From positions 37,226-101,225 of the forward strand of contig JAQTZW010000010.1 of the NCBI GenBank assembly GCA_028687575.1: a DNA stretch of 64,000 bases. Reading direction: 5' to 3'. Positions 35,195 through 46,966 of the stretch are shown here, in pieces; the first letter of the stretch is position 1; the number at the start of each line of letters is the position of its first letter. Both the position numbers and the translations under genes were made by a program. A model generated the notes under the pieces. It was given only the letters and a program-made list of their open reading frames with translations, made no database searches and had not been told where the DNA came from. Source of the stretch: Gallionella sp. Its GTDB lineage: Bacteria; Pseudomonadota; Gammaproteobacteria; Burkholderiales; Gallionellaceae.

Positions 35195-37261
35195 TTATGC
35201 AAACCAGTTCCGTATGGTCAACAAAATAAATACGCCAACAATCATGGTGAATGCGTAGTGATAGATATAACCCGACTGCACCTTGCGCACCACACCAGAA
35301 ATCTTGCCAACCATATTGGCCGAACCGTTCACGATCATGCCGTCAATCAGGAACCTGTCAGCATACTTGGACAAGAAGGTACTCGCACCGCGCGCACCAC
35401 CTGCATAGAACCAGTCATTGAAGCGGTCAAAGTAGTATTTGTTTTCCAGCACGGTGTAGATCCACTGGAAGCGCTTCTGGATCGCTGCCGGGATGTCCGG
35501 ACGCTTCAGGTAGAAGAATGCCGAACTAGCCACGCCTGCCAATGCCAGCCAGAACGGCAGGCTGGTGAAGGAATGCATCGCCATCGCAAAGGCGCCGTGG
35601 AACTCTTCGTGCAATTCAGCCATGACCTCATGGTGCTCTGAGATGTAGATGGCATCCTTGAAGTAACCGCCAAACAGCATGGGCTCGATAGCGATATAGC
35701 CGACGATCGCAGACGGGATAGCGAGCAATACCAACGGCAACCAAACCACCCAAGGTGTCTCATGGGGTTTCTGACCGGGAGCCAAACCGTGATGATGCGC
35801 ATGATCGTCATGTGCATCACCATGATGGTCGTCGTGCGCGTCAGCATGATGATCGTCTGCATGCGCATGGTCGTCATGATGATCTGCTGCATGAGCCTTG
35901 CCGAAACGCTCTTCCCCGTGGAACACCAGGAAGTACATGCGGAAGGAGTAGAACGCGGTCACAAATACACCGGCCACCACCGAGAAATACGCAAAACTGG
36001 AGCCAGCAAGGTGTGACATGCCAACTGCCTCGATGATGCTGTCCTTGGAATAGAAGCCCGCGAAGAACGGCGTACCGATCAGCGCCAATGAACCGATCAA
36101 CGAAGTGATCCAGGTAATAGGCATGTATTTACGCAAGCCCCCCATGTTGCGGATGTCCTGATCGTGGTGCATACCGATGATTACGCTACCTGCGCCCAAG
36201 AACAGCAGCGCCTTGAAGAACGCGTGGGTCATCAGGTGGAAGATCGCCACCGGATAAGCGGACACACCGAGTGCCACGGTCATGTAGCCCAATTGAGACA
36301 AGGTCGAATAAGCGATGACGCGCTTGATGTCGTTCTGAATGATGCCCAGGAATCCCATGAACAGCGCGGTGATCGCACCGATCACCATCACGAAGGACAA
36401 CGCGGTGTCGGACAACTCGAACATCGGCGACATGCGGGCCACCATGAAGATACCAGCGGTCACCATGGTCGCGGCATGGATCAGCGCGGAGATCGGAGTC
36501 GGGCCTTCCATGGAATCGGGCAGCCAGACGTGCAGCGGGAACTGGGCGGATTTACCCATCGCACCGACGAACAGCAGGATGCAGATAGCCGTCAGCAGAT
36601 TGACTGACATGCCGGCGATGGGAGCCGCGTCACTAGCATGAGCAGCAGCTTTGGCAAACACCGCAGCGTAATCCAGCGTGCCGAACACCATCAGCACCAG
36701 CGCGATACCGAGGATGAAGCCGAAGTCACCCACACGGTTGACCAGAAACGCTTTCAGGTTGGCATAGATTGCAGTAGGACGGTCATACCAGAAGCCGATC
36801 AGCAGGTAGGAAACCAGACCCACAGCCTCCCAACCGAAGAACAGCTGCATGAAGTTGTCGGACATCACCAGCATCAGCATGGAGAAGGTAAACAGCGAGA
36901 TATAGCTGAAGAAGCGCTGGTAGCCGGGGTCTTCAGACATATAGCCTATGGTGTAGATATGCACCATCAACGACACGCTGGTCACAACCAGCATCATGGT
37001 CACGGTCAGCCTGTCTATCAGGAAGCCGACATGGAAGCTGGTGTCACCGGACACCAGCCAGGTGTAGACCGGTCCAGTAAACTGGTGGCCGTTCATCACG
37101 TCCAGGAAGATCTGCACGGCGGAGTAAAAAGCAACGCCCACCATGGCGATGGTGATGCGATGGGACATCTTGCGACCCAGCCATTTGCCGAACAGACCGG
37201 CTGCAATCGCGCCACACAGTGGAGCCAGAGGTACCAACAGATAATAGGTTTGGATATCCAT
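35195..37261 (-). CDS. nuoL: NADH-quinone oxidoreductase subunit L with His/Asp-rich insert
   Basis: A 688-residue antiporter-like subunit (ND5 homologue), with 16 or so helices and the long lateral helix at the C-terminal end. Conserved blocks include FFGWEAVGLVSYLLIGFWY, FPLHVWLPDSMEGPTPISA and QNDIKRVIAYSTLSQLGYM. At about residues 457-492, between helices, lies an unusual stretch of 37 residues with 15 His and 11 Asp. Length is about 70 more than E. coli NuoL (613), partly because of this insert. Start ATG 37261 follows nuoK by four bases. Confidence 0.95.
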   Translation of the reverse strand: MDIQTYYLLVPLAPLCGAIAAGLFGKWLGRKMSHRITIAMVGVAFYSAVQIFLDVMNGHQFTGPVYTWLVSGDTSFHVGFLIDRLTVTMMLVVTSVSLMVHIYTIGYMSEDPGYQRFFSYISLFTFSMLMLVMSDNFMQLFFGWEAVGLVSYLLIGFWYDRPTAIYANLKAFLVNRVGDFGFILGIALVLMVFGTLDYAAVFAKAAAHASDAAPIAGMSVNLLTAICILLFVGAMGKSAQFPLHVWLPDSMEGPTPISALIHAATMVTAGIFMVARMSPMFELSDTALSFVMVIGAITALFMGFLGIIQNDIKRVIAYSTLSQLGYMTVALGVSAYPVAIFHLMTHAFFKALLFLGAGSVIIGMHHDQDIRNMGGLRKYMPITWITSLIGSLALIGTPFFAGFYSKDSIIEAVGMSHLAGSSFAYFSVVAGVFVTAFYSFRMYFLVFHGEERFGKAHAADHHDDHAHADDHHADAHDDHHGDAHDDHAHHHGLAPGQKPHETPWVVWLPLVLLAIPSAIVGYIAIEPMLFGGYFKDAIYISEHHEVMAELHEEFHGAFAMAMHSFTSLPFWLALAGVASSAFFYLKRPDIPAAIQKRFQWIYTVLENKYYFDRFNDWFYAGGARGASTFLSKYADRFLIDGMIVNGSANMVGKISGVVRKVQSGYIYHYAFTMIVGVFILLTIRNWFA

Positions 37262-37265
37262 TACA

Positions 37266-37571
37266 TCAGCCTTTCAAACTGCCGAGATCATCAACATTGA
37301 TAGTGCGCAGATTGCGGAACAGCACCACCAGAATCGCCAGACCAATCGCTGCTTCTGCGGCAGCAACCGTCAGGATGAAGAACACGAACACCTGTCCTGC
37401 GGTGTCGTTCAGGTAATGCGAGAACGCAACAAAATTGGTATTGACAGCAAGCAGCATCAATTCGATGGACATCAGCAGAATGATCACATTCTTGCGATTA
37501 AGGAATATGCCTACCACGCTGATGGCAAACAGCACCGCGCTAAACACTAGGTAATGTGAAAGGGTCAACAT
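37266..37571 (-). CDS. nuoK: NADH-quinone oxidoreductase subunit K
   Basis: A 101-residue three-helix membrane subunit (ND4L homologue). The two membrane-embedded Glu residues are present in [20 protein letters not shown] (first) and [18 protein letters not shown] (second), which belong to the proton path between the antiporter-like subunits and the quinone site. Size is standard. It starts at ATG 37571, 90 bases after nuoJ, and is followed closely by nuoL. Confidence 0.96.
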   Translation of the reverse strand: MLTLSHYLVFSAVLFAISVVGIFLNRKNVIILLMSIELMLLAVNTNFVAFSHYLNDTAGQVFVFFILTVAAAEAAIGLAILVVLFRNLRTINVDDLGSLKG

Positions 37572-37631
37572 GTTGTAATTTTCGCTCCCTTGATTAACTT
37601 GTTGGCAGGGACTCTGCCCGCCTCTCTACTG

Positions 37632-37650
37632 GGTCGGGTCTTGCCCGACC
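37632..37650 (-). repeat. Intercistronic hairpin nuoJ-nuoK
   Basis: GGTCGGG / CCCGACC with a 5-base loop in the nuoJ-nuoK gap. Third hairpin of this kind in the operon; no T run. Confidence 0.5.
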
Positions 37651-37660
37651 TTGATTCTTG

Positions 37661-38269
37661 TTACTTGCTTGCTACTTTCTTTTCAGATGCCATGCTGACG
37701 ACACGCAGGCGATCAGCCTTCTTGACTTTGACTTGGTCGGCCACATTCTGCGACTTGACCCCGGCACGACGTCGCAATGTCAGCGCAATCGCAGCAACCA
37801 TCGCAACCAACAAAATCACTGCGGCAATCTCGAATGGGTAGACGTAGTCGGTATAGATCAATCGACCCAGTTCTTTGGTATTGCTGTAATCGGCACCATG
37901 CACTACGGCAGTTGCCACTTCAGAAGTCTGACGCGAACCCAGCACCCAGACCATCTCAAAAACCATCAAGCCGGCCAGCAATGCGCCAAACGGGAACCAG
38001 CGCCAGAAACCTTCTCGCAATTGCACGAGGTTGATGTCCAGCATCATCACAACGAACAGGAACAGCACCATCACCGCACCGACATACACCAGCACTAGTG
38101 CGATCGCCAAAAACTCCGCTTCCAACAACATCCAGATGCCAGCAGCACTGCAAAACGCCAGCACCAAAAACAGGGCGGCATGAACCGGGTTGCGAGCCAC
38201 GATCACACCCATGCCAGCCATCACGGTTATGGACGCGAATAGATAAAATGCCACATCAATAAAACTCAT
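37661..38269 (-). CDS. nuoJ: NADH-quinone oxidoreductase subunit J
   Basis: A 202-residue membrane subunit (ND6 homologue) with five helices. VLVYVGAVMVLFLFVVMML contains the flexible helix 3 whose pi-bulge couples quinone reduction to proton pumping. NPVHAALFLVLAFCSAAGIW is another conserved piece. The C-terminal tail is Lys/Arg-rich (KVKKADRLRVVSMASEKKVA), longer than usual. ATG 38269 starts MSFIDVAFYLF. Confidence 0.94.
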   Translation of the reverse strand: MSFIDVAFYLFASITVMAGMGVIVARNPVHAALFLVLAFCSAAGIWMLLEAEFLAIALVLVYVGAVMVLFLFVVMMLDINLVQLREGFWRWFPFGALLAGLMVFEMVWVLGSRQTSEVATAVVHGADYSNTKELGRLIYTDYVYPFEIAAVILLVAMVAAIALTLRRRAGVKSQNVADQVKVKKADRLRVVSMASEKKVASK

Positions 38270-38331
38270 GAATTCATCCTTTTAAGACTGCGAGTTGTCC
38301 AACGGCGGCTTGCCCCTGAACATCCACCCGG

Positions 38332-38820
38332 TTACCTGTATTTGGCGTCCGCCGCCCTGTCCTTGGCGATTTGCGCTTCATTCTTGTCGCCAACTGCCAA
38401 CAACATTTCCTTGGTGTAATACAAATCTCCGCGGCTTTCACCGTGATAATCGAAAATCCGCGTTTCGACAATCGCATCAACCGGACAGGACTCTTCGCAG
38501 AAACCGCAGAAGATGCACTTGGTCAGATCAATGTCGTATTGCGTCGTACGACGGGTACCATCTTCACGCTCAGCAACCTCAATCTTGATTGCCAATGCGG
38601 GACATACCGCTTCACACAGTTTGCATCCGATGCAACGCTCCTCGCCATTCGCATAGCGACGCTGAGCATGCAGACCGCGAAAGCGGAAGCTTTGCGGTGT
38701 ACGCTCATCCGGGAATTGCACGGTGATTTTGCGAGCGAACATGTAGCGCCCGGTCAATGCCATGCCTTTCAACAGCTCATAGAGCAGGAAGGTCTTGAAG
38801 AAATTTGCGATTTTTTCCAT
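38332..38820 (-). CDS. nuoI: NADH-quinone oxidoreductase subunit I
   Basis: A 162-residue peripheral subunit with two [4Fe-4S] clusters (N6a, N6b) bound by [12 protein letters not shown] and [16 protein letters not shown]. The N-terminal [18 protein letters not shown] is an amphipathic membrane-associated helix. It relays electrons from NuoG to NuoB. Start ATG 38820; length is as in other bacteria. Confidence 0.97.
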   Translation of the reverse strand: MEKIANFFKTFLLYELLKGMALTGRYMFARKITVQFPDERTPQSFRFRGLHAQRRYANGEERCIGCKLCEAVCPALAIKIEVAEREDGTRRTTQYDIDLTKCIFCGFCEESCPVDAIVETRIFDYHGESRGDLYYTKEMLLAVGDKNEAQIAKDRAADAKYR

Positions 38821-38853
38821 TTTAAATCCTCGTGCGAACGCGTTCGAACAGCC

Positions 38854-39879
38854 CTACCACACCCAGTAGGATGTCTGCATCCAGGCGCCCACAACAACCA
38901 CCCAGACTATTGATACCGGAATGAATACTTTCCAGCCCAAGCGCATCAACTGGTCATAACGGTAACGCGGGAAAGTTGCCCGGAACCACAGGAACAGGAA
39001 CAATACAAAAGCCGCCTTGGCCAACATCCACATGATACTGTCCGGCAGGAATGGCACAGGTGACAGCCATCCGCCCAGGAACATGATGGAAGTCAGGAAA
39101 GCTATCAGTATCATATTCGCGTATTCGCCGAGGAAGAACAGCGCGAATGCCATGCCGGAGTATTCAACGTGAAAACCTGCCACAATTTCGGATTCACCTT
39201 CGGCCACGTCGAACGGGGCGCGGTTGGTCTCGGCAACGCCCGAAATTAGGTAGACCATGAACATCGGAAACAACGGGATGAAGTACCAGTTCAACATGCC
39301 GTAATTGCCATGCTGCCCACGCACGATTTCACCCAAATTCAGGCTTTGCGCGGCCATCAGCACGCACACCAGCGCGAAACCCATGGCGATCTCATATGAC
39401 ACAATCTGCGCTGCGGAACGCAATGAACCGAGGAACGCGTACTTGGAGTTGGAAGCCCAACCCGCGATGATGACACCGTACACGCCCAGTGAAGTCATCG
39501 CCAGCACATACAGAAGACCGGCATTGACATTGGCTAACACCATCTCACCATTGAACGGAATCACCGCCCAAGCCGCCAGCGCAGGCATCAACACCATGAT
39601 AGGGGCAATCACAAACAGAAACTTATTGGCTCCGCTAGGAACAATGATTTCCTTCATGAACAACTTCAGGCCGTCGGCGAGGGGTTGCAGCAGACCGTAG
39701 TAACCAACCCGGTTCGGGCCGATACGAATCTGCATCCAGCCAATCACCTTGCGTTCTGCCAGAGTCAGGTATGCGACTGCACCCAGCAACGGCGCAATGA
39801 TGAGTGCGATCTTGACAATTGTCCAAATGGGCAGCCAGGCTGGCCCTAGCAGTTTTTGTATGGGTTCAAGCCACTCCAT
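38854..39879 (-). CDS. nuoH: NADH-quinone oxidoreductase subunit H
   Basis: A 341-residue membrane subunit (ND1 homologue), eight helices, that forms the quinone-binding chamber with NuoB and NuoD. Landmarks: [42 protein letters not shown] (acidic loop) and [20 protein letters not shown]. It starts at ATG 39879, coupled to the nuoG stop (TGATG); a GTG one codon earlier is possible. Confidence 0.97.
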   Translation of the reverse strand: MEWLEPIQKLLGPAWLPIWTIVKIALIIAPLLGAVAYLTLAERKVIGWMQIRIGPNRVGYYGLLQPLADGLKLFMKEIIVPSGANKFLFVIAPIMVLMPALAAWAVIPFNGEMVLANVNAGLLYVLAMTSLGVYGVIIAGWASNSKYAFLGSLRSAAQIVSYEIAMGFALVCVLMAAQSLNLGEIVRGQHGNYGMLNWYFIPLFPMFMVYLISGVAETNRAPFDVAEGESEIVAGFHVEYSGMAFALFFLGEYANMILIAFLTSIMFLGGWLSPVPFLPDSIMWMLAKAAFVLFLFLWFRATFPRYRYDQLMRLGWKVFIPVSIVWVVVVGAWMQTSYWVW

Positions 39880-42224
39880 CACGCACGCTCCACTGTAATC
39901 GTTCCAAACATCGCACCCAGTGCAGCAGTGGCAGAATGCCCCGCCGCAACCCGCGCAACACCTTGCGGCAACTGGTTATCGGCCTTCGCAGCAAGCTGCA
40001 CGCTGCCCGCCCCCTGACTGACTCTGACCACATCGCCACACTTGATGCCAAGCTTCTGCAATTCGCTTTCGTTCAATCTCACGCAAGGAATCGCTGCATC
40101 GTTGGTCAACTGCAAAGAAGTCGCGCGACGCACCACTGCATCGGCAAAATAAATAGGCACATCGCTGACGCGCTGCAATCCGGCAGCCTGCCCAGTCACA
40201 ACTGACTGGATGCCGGCGCCTTCGATATGGTTGTTCAATTTGCCAGCGACTTCGTCTGACTGCAACGCTTCGTCACGCACCGCTTCGCTGGAATCGAAGT
40301 CGAAACCGGCAATTTGCATCAGATTGCCGAGCACGCGCAACACCTTCCAGCCCGGACGCGCATCGCCCAGCGGCTTGACCGCGCCCTTGAAACTCTGCAC
40401 GCGGCCTTCGGTGCTGACGAACGTACCAGAAGTCTCGCTGAATGGCGTGATCGGTAGAAGCACATCCGCATAATCCATTGCCTGGTGCTTGTAAGCGGAC
40501 ATCGCGACCACCAGATCGGCGGCATGCATCGCGGCAATCGCTTGTTGCGCATCGTGCATATCGAGTTCTGGCTCAACATTCAACAGCAGGTAGCCCTTGC
40601 GAGGGGTAGATACCATCTGCGCGGCATTCATGCCCTGCACGCCGCCGGCAAACGGCACTGCGCCAGCCAGATAGGCTCCGACGCTGTTGGCGGCTTCACC
40701 CAGATACCCGAACTTGGCACCGGACAAGGCGGCAATCTGTTCGCAGATCAGCGCGATCTGCGCGGCTTGTGGATGTTGTTGCGCGAAATTGCCCAGCAGC
40801 ACCGCACCACGCTCGCCGCCAGCAAGGCTGGCAGCAATCGCACGGGCGGCATCGCAGACCGTCACGCCGGACACGGCTGCCGGCAGGGCGGCCTGCTTGG
40901 CTTCCGCCAACGCCTTCATCACTTGCGCCAATACGTCGACCAGTTCAGCAGGCGCTACGATCGCCTTGTTGGCAACCGGCATCAACAGGTCGTCATCGCT
41001 GGAGTGAATCACATTAGCTTGTGCGCTATTCTTGACCGCTTGACGGATACGCTGTGCTAACAGCGGTTGATCTTTACGCAGGAAACTACCAACAACCAGG
41101 AAGCGGTCGCATGCGCCAATTTCGGCAACTTGCATACCCAACCAAGGTGCGCCAGCCTGTTTACCGTCCGCACTGAAATCTGCCTGACGCAAGCGTGAGT
41201 CAATGTTGCCACTGCCAATACCGCGCATCAGTTTTTGCAGCAGGTATAGCTCTTCAAAAGTGCTGTGCGGGGTAGCCAGCGCGCCGATCTGATCCGCTCC
41301 CGCGCCATTGGCAATCTGCTTAAAACCGTTGGCGACATATTCGAGCGCAGTCGCCCATTCGACTTCGTTCCACTTACCATTCTGCTTGATCATGGGCTTG
41401 GTCAGACGCTCTGCCGAGTTCAGACCTTCGTAGCTAAACCTGTCCTTGTCAGAGATCCAGCACTCATTGACATCCTCGTTCTCAACCGGCACGACACGCA
41501 CCACCTTGTGGTTCTTGACGTGGACGGCCAAATTAGCACCCAGTCCGTCATGAGGACTAACAGACTTGCGACGGGATAATTCCCAACTGCGGGCTGTATA
41601 GCGGAATGGTTTGCTGGTCAGCGCACCTACCGGACACAGATCTATCATGTTGCCGGACAGTTCAGAATCTACTGAGCTGTTAACAAAACTCATTATCTCT
41701 GCGTGCTCGGTACGGTTCGCCATACCCAGTTCCATGATGCCGGCGATTTCCTGTCCGAAACGGACACAACGGGTGCACTGGATGCAACGACTCATCTCTT
41801 TGGTAGAAATCAGTTCGCCGACTTCCTTGGGCATAACAACACGCTTTTCTTCCTGATAGCGTGCTTTGCCACAGCCATAACCCATTGCGATGTCCTGCAA
41901 CTGGCACTCGCCGCCCTGATCGCATATCGGGCAATCTAGTGGGTGATTGATCAGCAGGAATTCCATCACGCCTTTTTGCGCCTTGGCTGCCAACTCGGAA
42001 TGCGTGCGCACTTTCATCCCATCAGACGCAGGCGTGCAACAGGCGGGCAGCGGCTTGGGAGATTTTTCAACTTCAATCAGGCACATCCGGCAGTTGCCGG
42101 AAATAGACAGTTTCTTGTGGTAGCAAAAGTGTGGAATATAGACACCAGCTTTGTGTGCCGCATCCATAATCGTAGAGCCGCGTGCAGTCTCGACTAATTT
42201 GCCATCAATTTCGATATTGATCAT
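39879..42224 (-). CDS. nuoG: NADH-quinone oxidoreductase subunit G
   Basis: A 781-residue iron-sulfur subunit. The N-terminal ferredoxin-like domain binds a [2Fe-2S] cluster through Cys34, Cys45, Cys48 and a Cys near 62 ([22 protein letters not shown]); next come the His-plus-three-Cys site ([18 protein letters not shown]) and the [4Fe-4S] site ([18 protein letters not shown]), then a molybdopterin-like domain without active site. It receives electrons from NuoF. Start ATG 42224 ([12 protein letters not shown]) follows nuoF after about 20 bases. Confidence 0.96.
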   Translation of the reverse strand: MINIEIDGKLVETARGSTIMDAAHKAGVYIPHFCYHKKLSISGNCRMCLIEVEKSPKPLPACCTPASDGMKVRTHSELAAKAQKGVMEFLLINHPLDCPICDQGGECQLQDIAMGYGCGKARYQEEKRVVMPKEVGELISTKEMSRCIQCTRCVRFGQEIAGIMELGMANRTEHAEIMSFVNSSVDSELSGNMIDLCPVGALTSKPFRYTARSWELSRRKSVSPHDGLGANLAVHVKNHKVVRVVPVENEDVNECWISDKDRFSYEGLNSAERLTKPMIKQNGKWNEVEWATALEYVANGFKQIANGAGADQIGALATPHSTFEELYLLQKLMRGIGSGNIDSRLRQADFSADGKQAGAPWLGMQVAEIGACDRFLVVGSFLRKDQPLLAQRIRQAVKNSAQANVIHSSDDDLLMPVANKAIVAPAELVDVLAQVMKALAEAKQAALPAAVSGVTVCDAARAIAASLAGGERGAVLLGNFAQQHPQAAQIALICEQIAALSGAKFGYLGEAANSVGAYLAGAVPFAGGVQGMNAAQMVSTPRKGYLLLNVEPELDMHDAQQAIAAMHAADLVVAMSAYKHQAMDYADVLLPITPFSETSGTFVSTEGRVQSFKGAVKPLGDARPGWKVLRVLGNLMQIAGFDFDSSEAVRDEALQSDEVAGKLNNHIEGAGIQSVVTGQAAGLQRVSDVPIYFADAVVRRATSLQLTNDAAIPCVRLNESELQKLGIKCGDVVRVSQGAGSVQLAAKADNQLPQGVARVAAGHSATAALGAMFGTITVERA

Positions 42225-42245
42225 TGCTCACCTATCCCGTCAGCT

Positions 42246-43511
42246 TTACACCAAGCACCGCTTGTGCTCGATGTGATATTCGAATTCCGAGCGGAAATGC
42301 TTGAGCATGCCCTGCACCGGCATGACCGCAGCCTCGCCCAGTGCACAGATGGTGCGTCCAGCGATGTTGCCGCCGACACTCAATAGCAGATCCAAATCGT
42401 CCTTGTTGCCCTTGCCGTGCTCGATGCGATGAATGATGCGATACAGCCATCCTGTTCCTTCACGGCACGGCGTACATTGACCGCATGATTCCTCGTGATA
42501 GAAGTAGGACAGTCGTTCCAGTGCACGAACCATACAGACCGACTCGTCCATCACAATCACCGCGCCACTACCCAGCATGGATCCGGCTTTGGAAATGGAA
42601 TCATAATCCATGGTCAAATCCATCATGATTTCGCCTGGCAGTACCGGCGTTGACGAACCGCCAGGAATCACGGCTTTCAACTTGTGACCATGACGCACAC
42701 CACCCGCCATTTCCAGCAGTTTGCTGAACGGGGTACCCATGGGAATCTCAAAGTTACCCGGATTATTCACGTGACCGGATACGGAGAACAACTTGGTACC
42801 GCCATTATTGGGCTTACCCAACTCCAGGAACGTCTTACCGCCGTTATTGATGATGTACGGAATGCTGGCGAATGTCTCGGTATTATTGATGGTGGTTGGC
42901 TTGCCATACAGCCCGAAGCTGGCTGGAAATGGCGGCTTGAAGCGTGGCTGGCCTTTCTTGCCTTCGATCGATTCCAACAAAGCTGTCTCTTCACCGCAGA
43001 CATAAGCGCCATAACCCAGATGATTATGCAAATCGAAACTAAAATCGGAGCCGAGAATCTTGTCTCCGAGAAAGCCCGCTGCACGCGCGGCTTCACAGGC
43101 AGCTTCCATCCGCTCATAGGCTTCGAAAATCTCACCGTGAATGTAGTTGTAGCCGACTTTGACGTTCATGGTGTAGGCAGCAATTGCCATACCCTCGATC
43201 AGCAGGTGAGGATTGAAACGCAGGATGTCCCAATCCTTACATGTGCCAGGCTCACCTTCGTCGGAATTACAGACGATGTACTTGTCGCCCGCGTAGTTGC
43301 GAGGCATAAAGCTCCACTTCAGTCCGGTAGGAAAACCTGCGCCACCACGACCGCGCAATGCGGAGAGTTTAACTTCAGCGATAATCACATCAGGTGGAAT
43401 CTGCTCGGTCAGCACCTTGCGCAGCGCCTGATATCCGCCAGCCTTAATGTAATTCTCTAGTGTCCACGGCTGGTCAAAATCCAGTGTGGCTTGGGTAACC
43501 GGACCTCTCAT
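42246..43511 (-). CDS. nuoF: NADH-quinone oxidoreductase subunit F
   Basis: A 421-residue flavoprotein that oxidises NADH with FMN and a [4Fe-4S] cluster (N3). The NADH/FMN region has [19 protein letters not shown] and [15 protein letters not shown]; cluster ligands are [15 protein letters not shown] with a further Cys in [17 protein letters not shown] 43511 overlaps the nuoE stop by four bases. Size is standard. Confidence 0.97.
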   Translation of the reverse strand: MRGPVTQATLDFDQPWTLENYIKAGGYQALRKVLTEQIPPDVIIAEVKLSALRGRGGAGFPTGLKWSFMPRNYAGDKYIVCNSDEGEPGTCKDWDILRFNPHLLIEGMAIAAYTMNVKVGYNYIHGEIFEAYERMEAACEAARAAGFLGDKILGSDFSFDLHNHLGYGAYVCGEETALLESIEGKKGQPRFKPPFPASFGLYGKPTTINNTETFASIPYIINNGGKTFLELGKPNNGGTKLFSVSGHVNNPGNFEIPMGTPFSKLLEMAGGVRHGHKLKAVIPGGSSTPVLPGEIMMDLTMDYDSISKAGSMLGSGAVIVMDESVCMVRALERLSYFYHEESCGQCTPCREGTGWLYRIIHRIEHGKGNKDDLDLLLSVGGNIAGRTICALGEAAVMPVQGMLKHFRSEFEYHIEHKRCLV

Positions 43512-43987
43512 GACTTATCCAATTCTGCCAAAATTTGATCAATCTTCTCTTTGCTCAGACGACCACAGAGCTTCTTATTGTTGATGGTGAACAACGGTGC
43601 ATCCATGCAAGCGCCCATACATTCACCTTCACGCAAGCCATATTTCCCATCCGGTGTAACTTCGCCCAAACCGATACCCAGTCTGGTTTTCAGGTGTGCC
43701 ACCGTATCTTCCGCACCGCACAGCGTACAGGACAGGTTGGTACATACCGTGATGGTGGTCTTGCCCATCGGCTTCAAGTTGTACATGTGATAGAAGGTCG
43801 CCACTTCATATACGGCCATCTTGGCCATGCCGAGATATGCCGCAACATCCGCCATATCGTCAGTGGAAATCCATCCTTTTTCATCCTGCACGAAACGCAA
43901 TGCAGACATCACCGCAGACTGTTTTTGATCAGCCGGATATTTCTTTAGCTCACGGTTTATAAGCTGTTGTATTTGTTCGGATAACAT
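43508..43987 (-). CDS. nuoE: NADH-quinone oxidoreductase subunit E
   Basis: A 159-residue thioredoxin-fold subunit with the N1a [2Fe-2S] cluster. The four ligands are Cys82 and Cys87 (VCTNLSC) and Cys123 and Cys127 (CMGAC). Its start overlaps the nuoD stop by one base (TAATG) and its end overlaps nuoF by four. Confidence 0.96.
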   Translation of the reverse strand: MLSEQIQQLINRELKKYPADQKQSAVMSALRFVQDEKGWISTDDMADVAAYLGMAKMAVYEVATFYHMYNLKPMGKTTITVCTNLSCTLCGAEDTVAHLKTRLGIGLGEVTPDGKYGLREGECMGACMDAPLFTINNKKLCGRLSKEKIDQILAELDKS

Positions 43988-45240
43988 TAGCGGTCTATCT
44001 CTCCAAAAACGATGTCTTGCGTACCGATAATGGTCACCACGTCGGCGATCATGTGGCCACGAGCCATCTCATCCAAAGCTGCCAAATGCGCATAACCGGG
44101 AGCGCGTATCTTGAGACGGTACGGCTTGTTCGCACCATCCGACACCATATAGATGCCGAACTCGCCTTTGGGATGCTCTACACCCACATAAGCTTCGCCT
44201 TCAGGAACCTTCATCCCTTCGGTAAATAATTTGAAATGGTGAATCAATTCTTCCATGTTCTGCTTCATGGAGTCGCGTCGCGGCGGTGTGTGCTTGCTGC
44301 TGTCAGCCATCACTGGGCCAGGGTTCTTGCGCAGCCAATCCACGCATTGCTTGATGATGCGATTCGATTGGCGCATTTCTTCAACCCGCACCAGATAACG
44401 ATCATAAGAATCACCATTCACTCCGACCGGGATGTCAAAATCTAGCTTGTCGTAGGCCGCATAAGGCTGCTTCTTGCGCAAATCCCACTCAATGCCGGAG
44501 CCGCGCAACATCGGCCCTGTCATGCCCAGCGCCAGTGCGCGCTCAGGTGTCACGATACCGATACCCACCGTACGCTGTTTCCAGATACGATTATCGGTCA
44601 GCAAGGTTTCGTATTCGTCCACATAAGTCGGGAAGCGGCGAGTGAAATCATCCAGAAAGTCGAGCAGCGATCCTTGGCGATTCTCGTTCAGCAACTTGAC
44701 ATCTGCCGCATTGTGAATCTTCGAAACTTCGTACTGCGGCATCGTGTCCGGCAGATCGCGATATACGCCACCGGGACGGTAATACGCCGCGTGCAGTCGC
44801 GCACCGGAAGCCGCCTCGTATGCATCCATCAAGTCTTCGCGCTCACGGAAGCAGTACAGGAAGACCGTCATCGCACCGATATCCAGGCCGTGCGCACCCA
44901 GCCACATCAGGTGATTGAGGATACGGGTAATCTCATCGAACATCGTGCGGATGTACTGTGCACGCAACGGCACCTCGATGCCAGCCAGTTTCTCGATGGC
45001 CTGCACATAGGCGTGCTCGTTGCACATCATCGAAACGTAATCCAACCTGTCCATGTATGGAACCGACTGGAGGAAAGTCTTGTGTTCCGCCAGCTTTTCG
45101 GTGGCACGGTGCAGCAGACCGATATGCGGATCGGCACGCATCACCACTTCACCATCCAACTCCAGCACCAGTCGCAGCACGCCGTGCGCAGCCGGATGCT
45201 GCGGACCAAAGTTCATCGTGTAATTTTTGATTTCAGGCAT
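43987..45240 (-). CDS. nuoD: NADH-quinone oxidoreductase subunit D
   Basis: A 417-residue subunit that forms the quinone site with NuoB. Landmarks: [38 protein letters not shown] (Tyr, Asp and His near the quinone headgroup) and SMEDLIHHF-like [12 protein letters not shown] start at ATG 45240; a longer frame to 45300 adds residues with no similarity and overlaps nuoC. It ends coupled to nuoE. Confidence 0.96.
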   Translation of the reverse strand: MPEIKNYTMNFGPQHPAAHGVLRLVLELDGEVVMRADPHIGLLHRATEKLAEHKTFLQSVPYMDRLDYVSMMCNEHAYVQAIEKLAGIEVPLRAQYIRTMFDEITRILNHLMWLGAHGLDIGAMTVFLYCFREREDLMDAYEAASGARLHAAYYRPGGVYRDLPDTMPQYEVSKIHNAADVKLLNENRQGSLLDFLDDFTRRFPTYVDEYETLLTDNRIWKQRTVGIGIVTPERALALGMTGPMLRGSGIEWDLRKKQPYAAYDKLDFDIPVGVNGDSYDRYLVRVEEMRQSNRIIKQCVDWLRKNPGPVMADSSKHTPPRRDSMKQNMEELIHHFKLFTEGMKVPEGEAYVGVEHPKGEFGIYMVSDGANKPYRLKIRAPGYAHLAALDEMARGHMIADVVTIIGTQDIVFGEIDR

Positions 45241-45250
45241 GTGAGCGTCC

Positions 45251-45847
45251 TTAATTACAACCGAATTTTTCTTCGCGGATGATGCGCGGCGTAACTTCAC
45301 GCGGCTCGACCGTCACCGGTTGATACACCACACGCATCTGTTCAGGGTCATAACGCATCTCGACATGACCGGAAAGGGGGAAATCCTTGCGGAAAGGGCT
45401 ACCGACAAAACCATAGTCGGTCAGGATGCGGCGCAAGTCCGGATGACCCGTAAAGATGATGCCGAACAAATCGAATGCTTCACGTTCGAACCAGTTGGCA
45501 CCAGACCAGACACTGACCACGGATGACAGAACTGGAAATGAATCATCTTCGGCAAACACTCGCACACGAAGGCGCTGATTCAGGGGCACAGACAACAACT
45601 GATAGACCACGGCAAAGCGTTTGCCATCCCACGCACCGTCGCCATAATCCAAATAATCCACACCGCACAGATCGGTAAGCTGAGTAAAGCACAACCCCTC
45701 TGCATCATGCAGCGTACTCATCACCTGATGCACATCGGCCGCCCTGACTACAATAGTCACTTCACCAAGATGATGCTTGACGCTTACCAGTTGCTCACCC
45801 AGCACTTCCGCCAGCACATCACCCAAAGATTTAATTTCGCTCGTCAT
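45251..45847 (-). CDS. nuoC: NADH-quinone oxidoreductase subunit C
   Basis: A 198-residue peripheral subunit (30 kDa family). The hallmark is near the centre to C-terminal end: [22 protein letters not shown] and [17 protein letters not shown]. The C terminus ends [10 protein letters not shown]. It is separate from NuoD, unlike the fused NuoCD of enterics, which fits a betaproteobacterium. Starts at ATG 45847, just after nuoB. Confidence 0.96.
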   Translation of the reverse strand: MTSEIKSLGDVLAEVLGEQLVSVKHHLGEVTIVVRAADVHQVMSTLHDAEGLCFTQLTDLCGVDYLDYGDGAWDGKRFAVVYQLLSVPLNQRLRVRVFAEDDSFPVLSSVVSVWSGANWFEREAFDLFGIIFTGHPDLRRILTDYGFVGSPFRKDFPLSGHVEMRYDPEQMRVVYQPVTVEPREVTPRIIREEKFGCN

Positions 45848-45855
45848 GGCTCACC

Positions 45856-46332
45856 CTAGCGCGCAATCGTGTTGGTACGCTTGATCTTATTTTGCAACTG
45901 GATCAACCCGTACAGCAGAGCCTCAGCAGTCGGAGGACAGCCCGGCACGTAAATATCCACCGGCACTATCCGGTCGCAGCCGCGCACTACAGAGTAGGAA
46001 TAGTGGTAGTAACCACCACCATTGGCACAAGAACCCATGGAGATAACCCAGCGCGGCTCGGCCATCTGGTCATACACCTTGCGCAACGCAGGTGCCATTT
46101 TGTTGCACAGCGTACCCGCGACAATCATCACGTCCGACTGGCGCGGACTGGGACGAAATACGATACCAAAGCGATCCAGGTCGTATCGGGAAGCACCGGC
46201 CTGCATCATCTCCACCGCACAACAAGCCAGACCAAAGGTCATCGGCCAGAGCGAGCCAGTACGCGTGTAATTGATAATGGTGTCAAGCGTCGTAGTAACG
46301 ACACCTTTCTCCAGAACGCCTTCTATTCCCAT
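45856..46332 (-). CDS. nuoB: NADH-quinone oxidoreductase subunit B
   Basis: A 158-residue subunit with the N2 [4Fe-4S] cluster, bound by adjacent Cys37-Cys38 ([10 protein letters not shown]), Cys102 (GSCANG) and Cys132 ([10 protein letters not shown]). The N-terminal helix [19 protein letters not shown] is standard. I start at ATG 46332 (MGIEGV), which overlaps the nuoA end by ten bases; an upstream in-frame start at 46353 adds seven residues inside nuoA. Confidence 0.97.
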   Translation of the reverse strand: MGIEGVLEKGVVTTTLDTIINYTRTGSLWPMTFGLACCAVEMMQAGASRYDLDRFGIVFRPSPRQSDVMIVAGTLCNKMAPALRKVYDQMAEPRWVISMGSCANGGGYYHYSYSVVRGCDRIVPVDIYVPGCPPTAEALLYGLIQLQNKIKRTNTIAR

Positions 46333-46679
46333 TCCAGAGCTCCTTTCATCCATTCATAGACAAAGCCGACCACGAGGATAGCCAAGAAGATCATCATGGA
46401 AACGTAGCCGAACATACCAATCTCCTTGAGCACGATCGCCCAGGGAAACAGAAACGCAATTTCGAGATCAAACAGAATGAACAGGATGGCGACCAGGTAG
46501 TAACGCACATCGAACTTCATGCGCGCATCTTCAAAAGCCTCGAAACCACATTCATAGGGAGACAGTTTTTTGCTGTCAGGACGATGCGGGGCGGCCAACC
46601 TGCCCAGCACGATAGGAACCACACCAAAAGCCAAACCAACGCAGATGAACAACAGCACCGGAAAATAATTTTCCAACAT
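46323..46679 (-). CDS. nuoA: NADH-quinone oxidoreductase subunit A
   Basis: A 118-residue three-helix membrane subunit (ND3 homologue). The functional loop is [20 protein letters not shown] (with the conserved Cys), followed by two helices, [21 protein letters not shown] and [21 protein letters not shown]. The ATG at 46679 follows GGGGGAAGC. It is the first gene of the nuo operon, about 170 bases after the tRNA. Confidence 0.96.
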   Translation of the reverse strand: MLENYFPVLLFICVGLAFGVVPIVLGRLAAPHRPDSKKLSPYECGFEAFEDARMKFDVRYYLVAILFILFDLEIAFLFPWAIVLKEIGMFGYVSMMIFLAILVVGFVYEWMKGALEWE

Positions 46680-46849
46680 TGAGCTTCCCCCCTCATGTAC
46701 GCGATTCTGCAAGGCAACTCAAAGGAGACCCACCCCCAATGAATTCTAACCCGCCGTGCATTCTTGTTATCACAATCAATACCTTGGGTATCAATTTGTA
46801 TTTTTTGATTTATTATTTTTATTATTTTTACTACTGTTACTACCAAACT

Positions 46850-46936
<87 letters not shown>

Positions 46937-46966
46937 AATCAAACGCAATCCAACCTTGAAGTTAAA

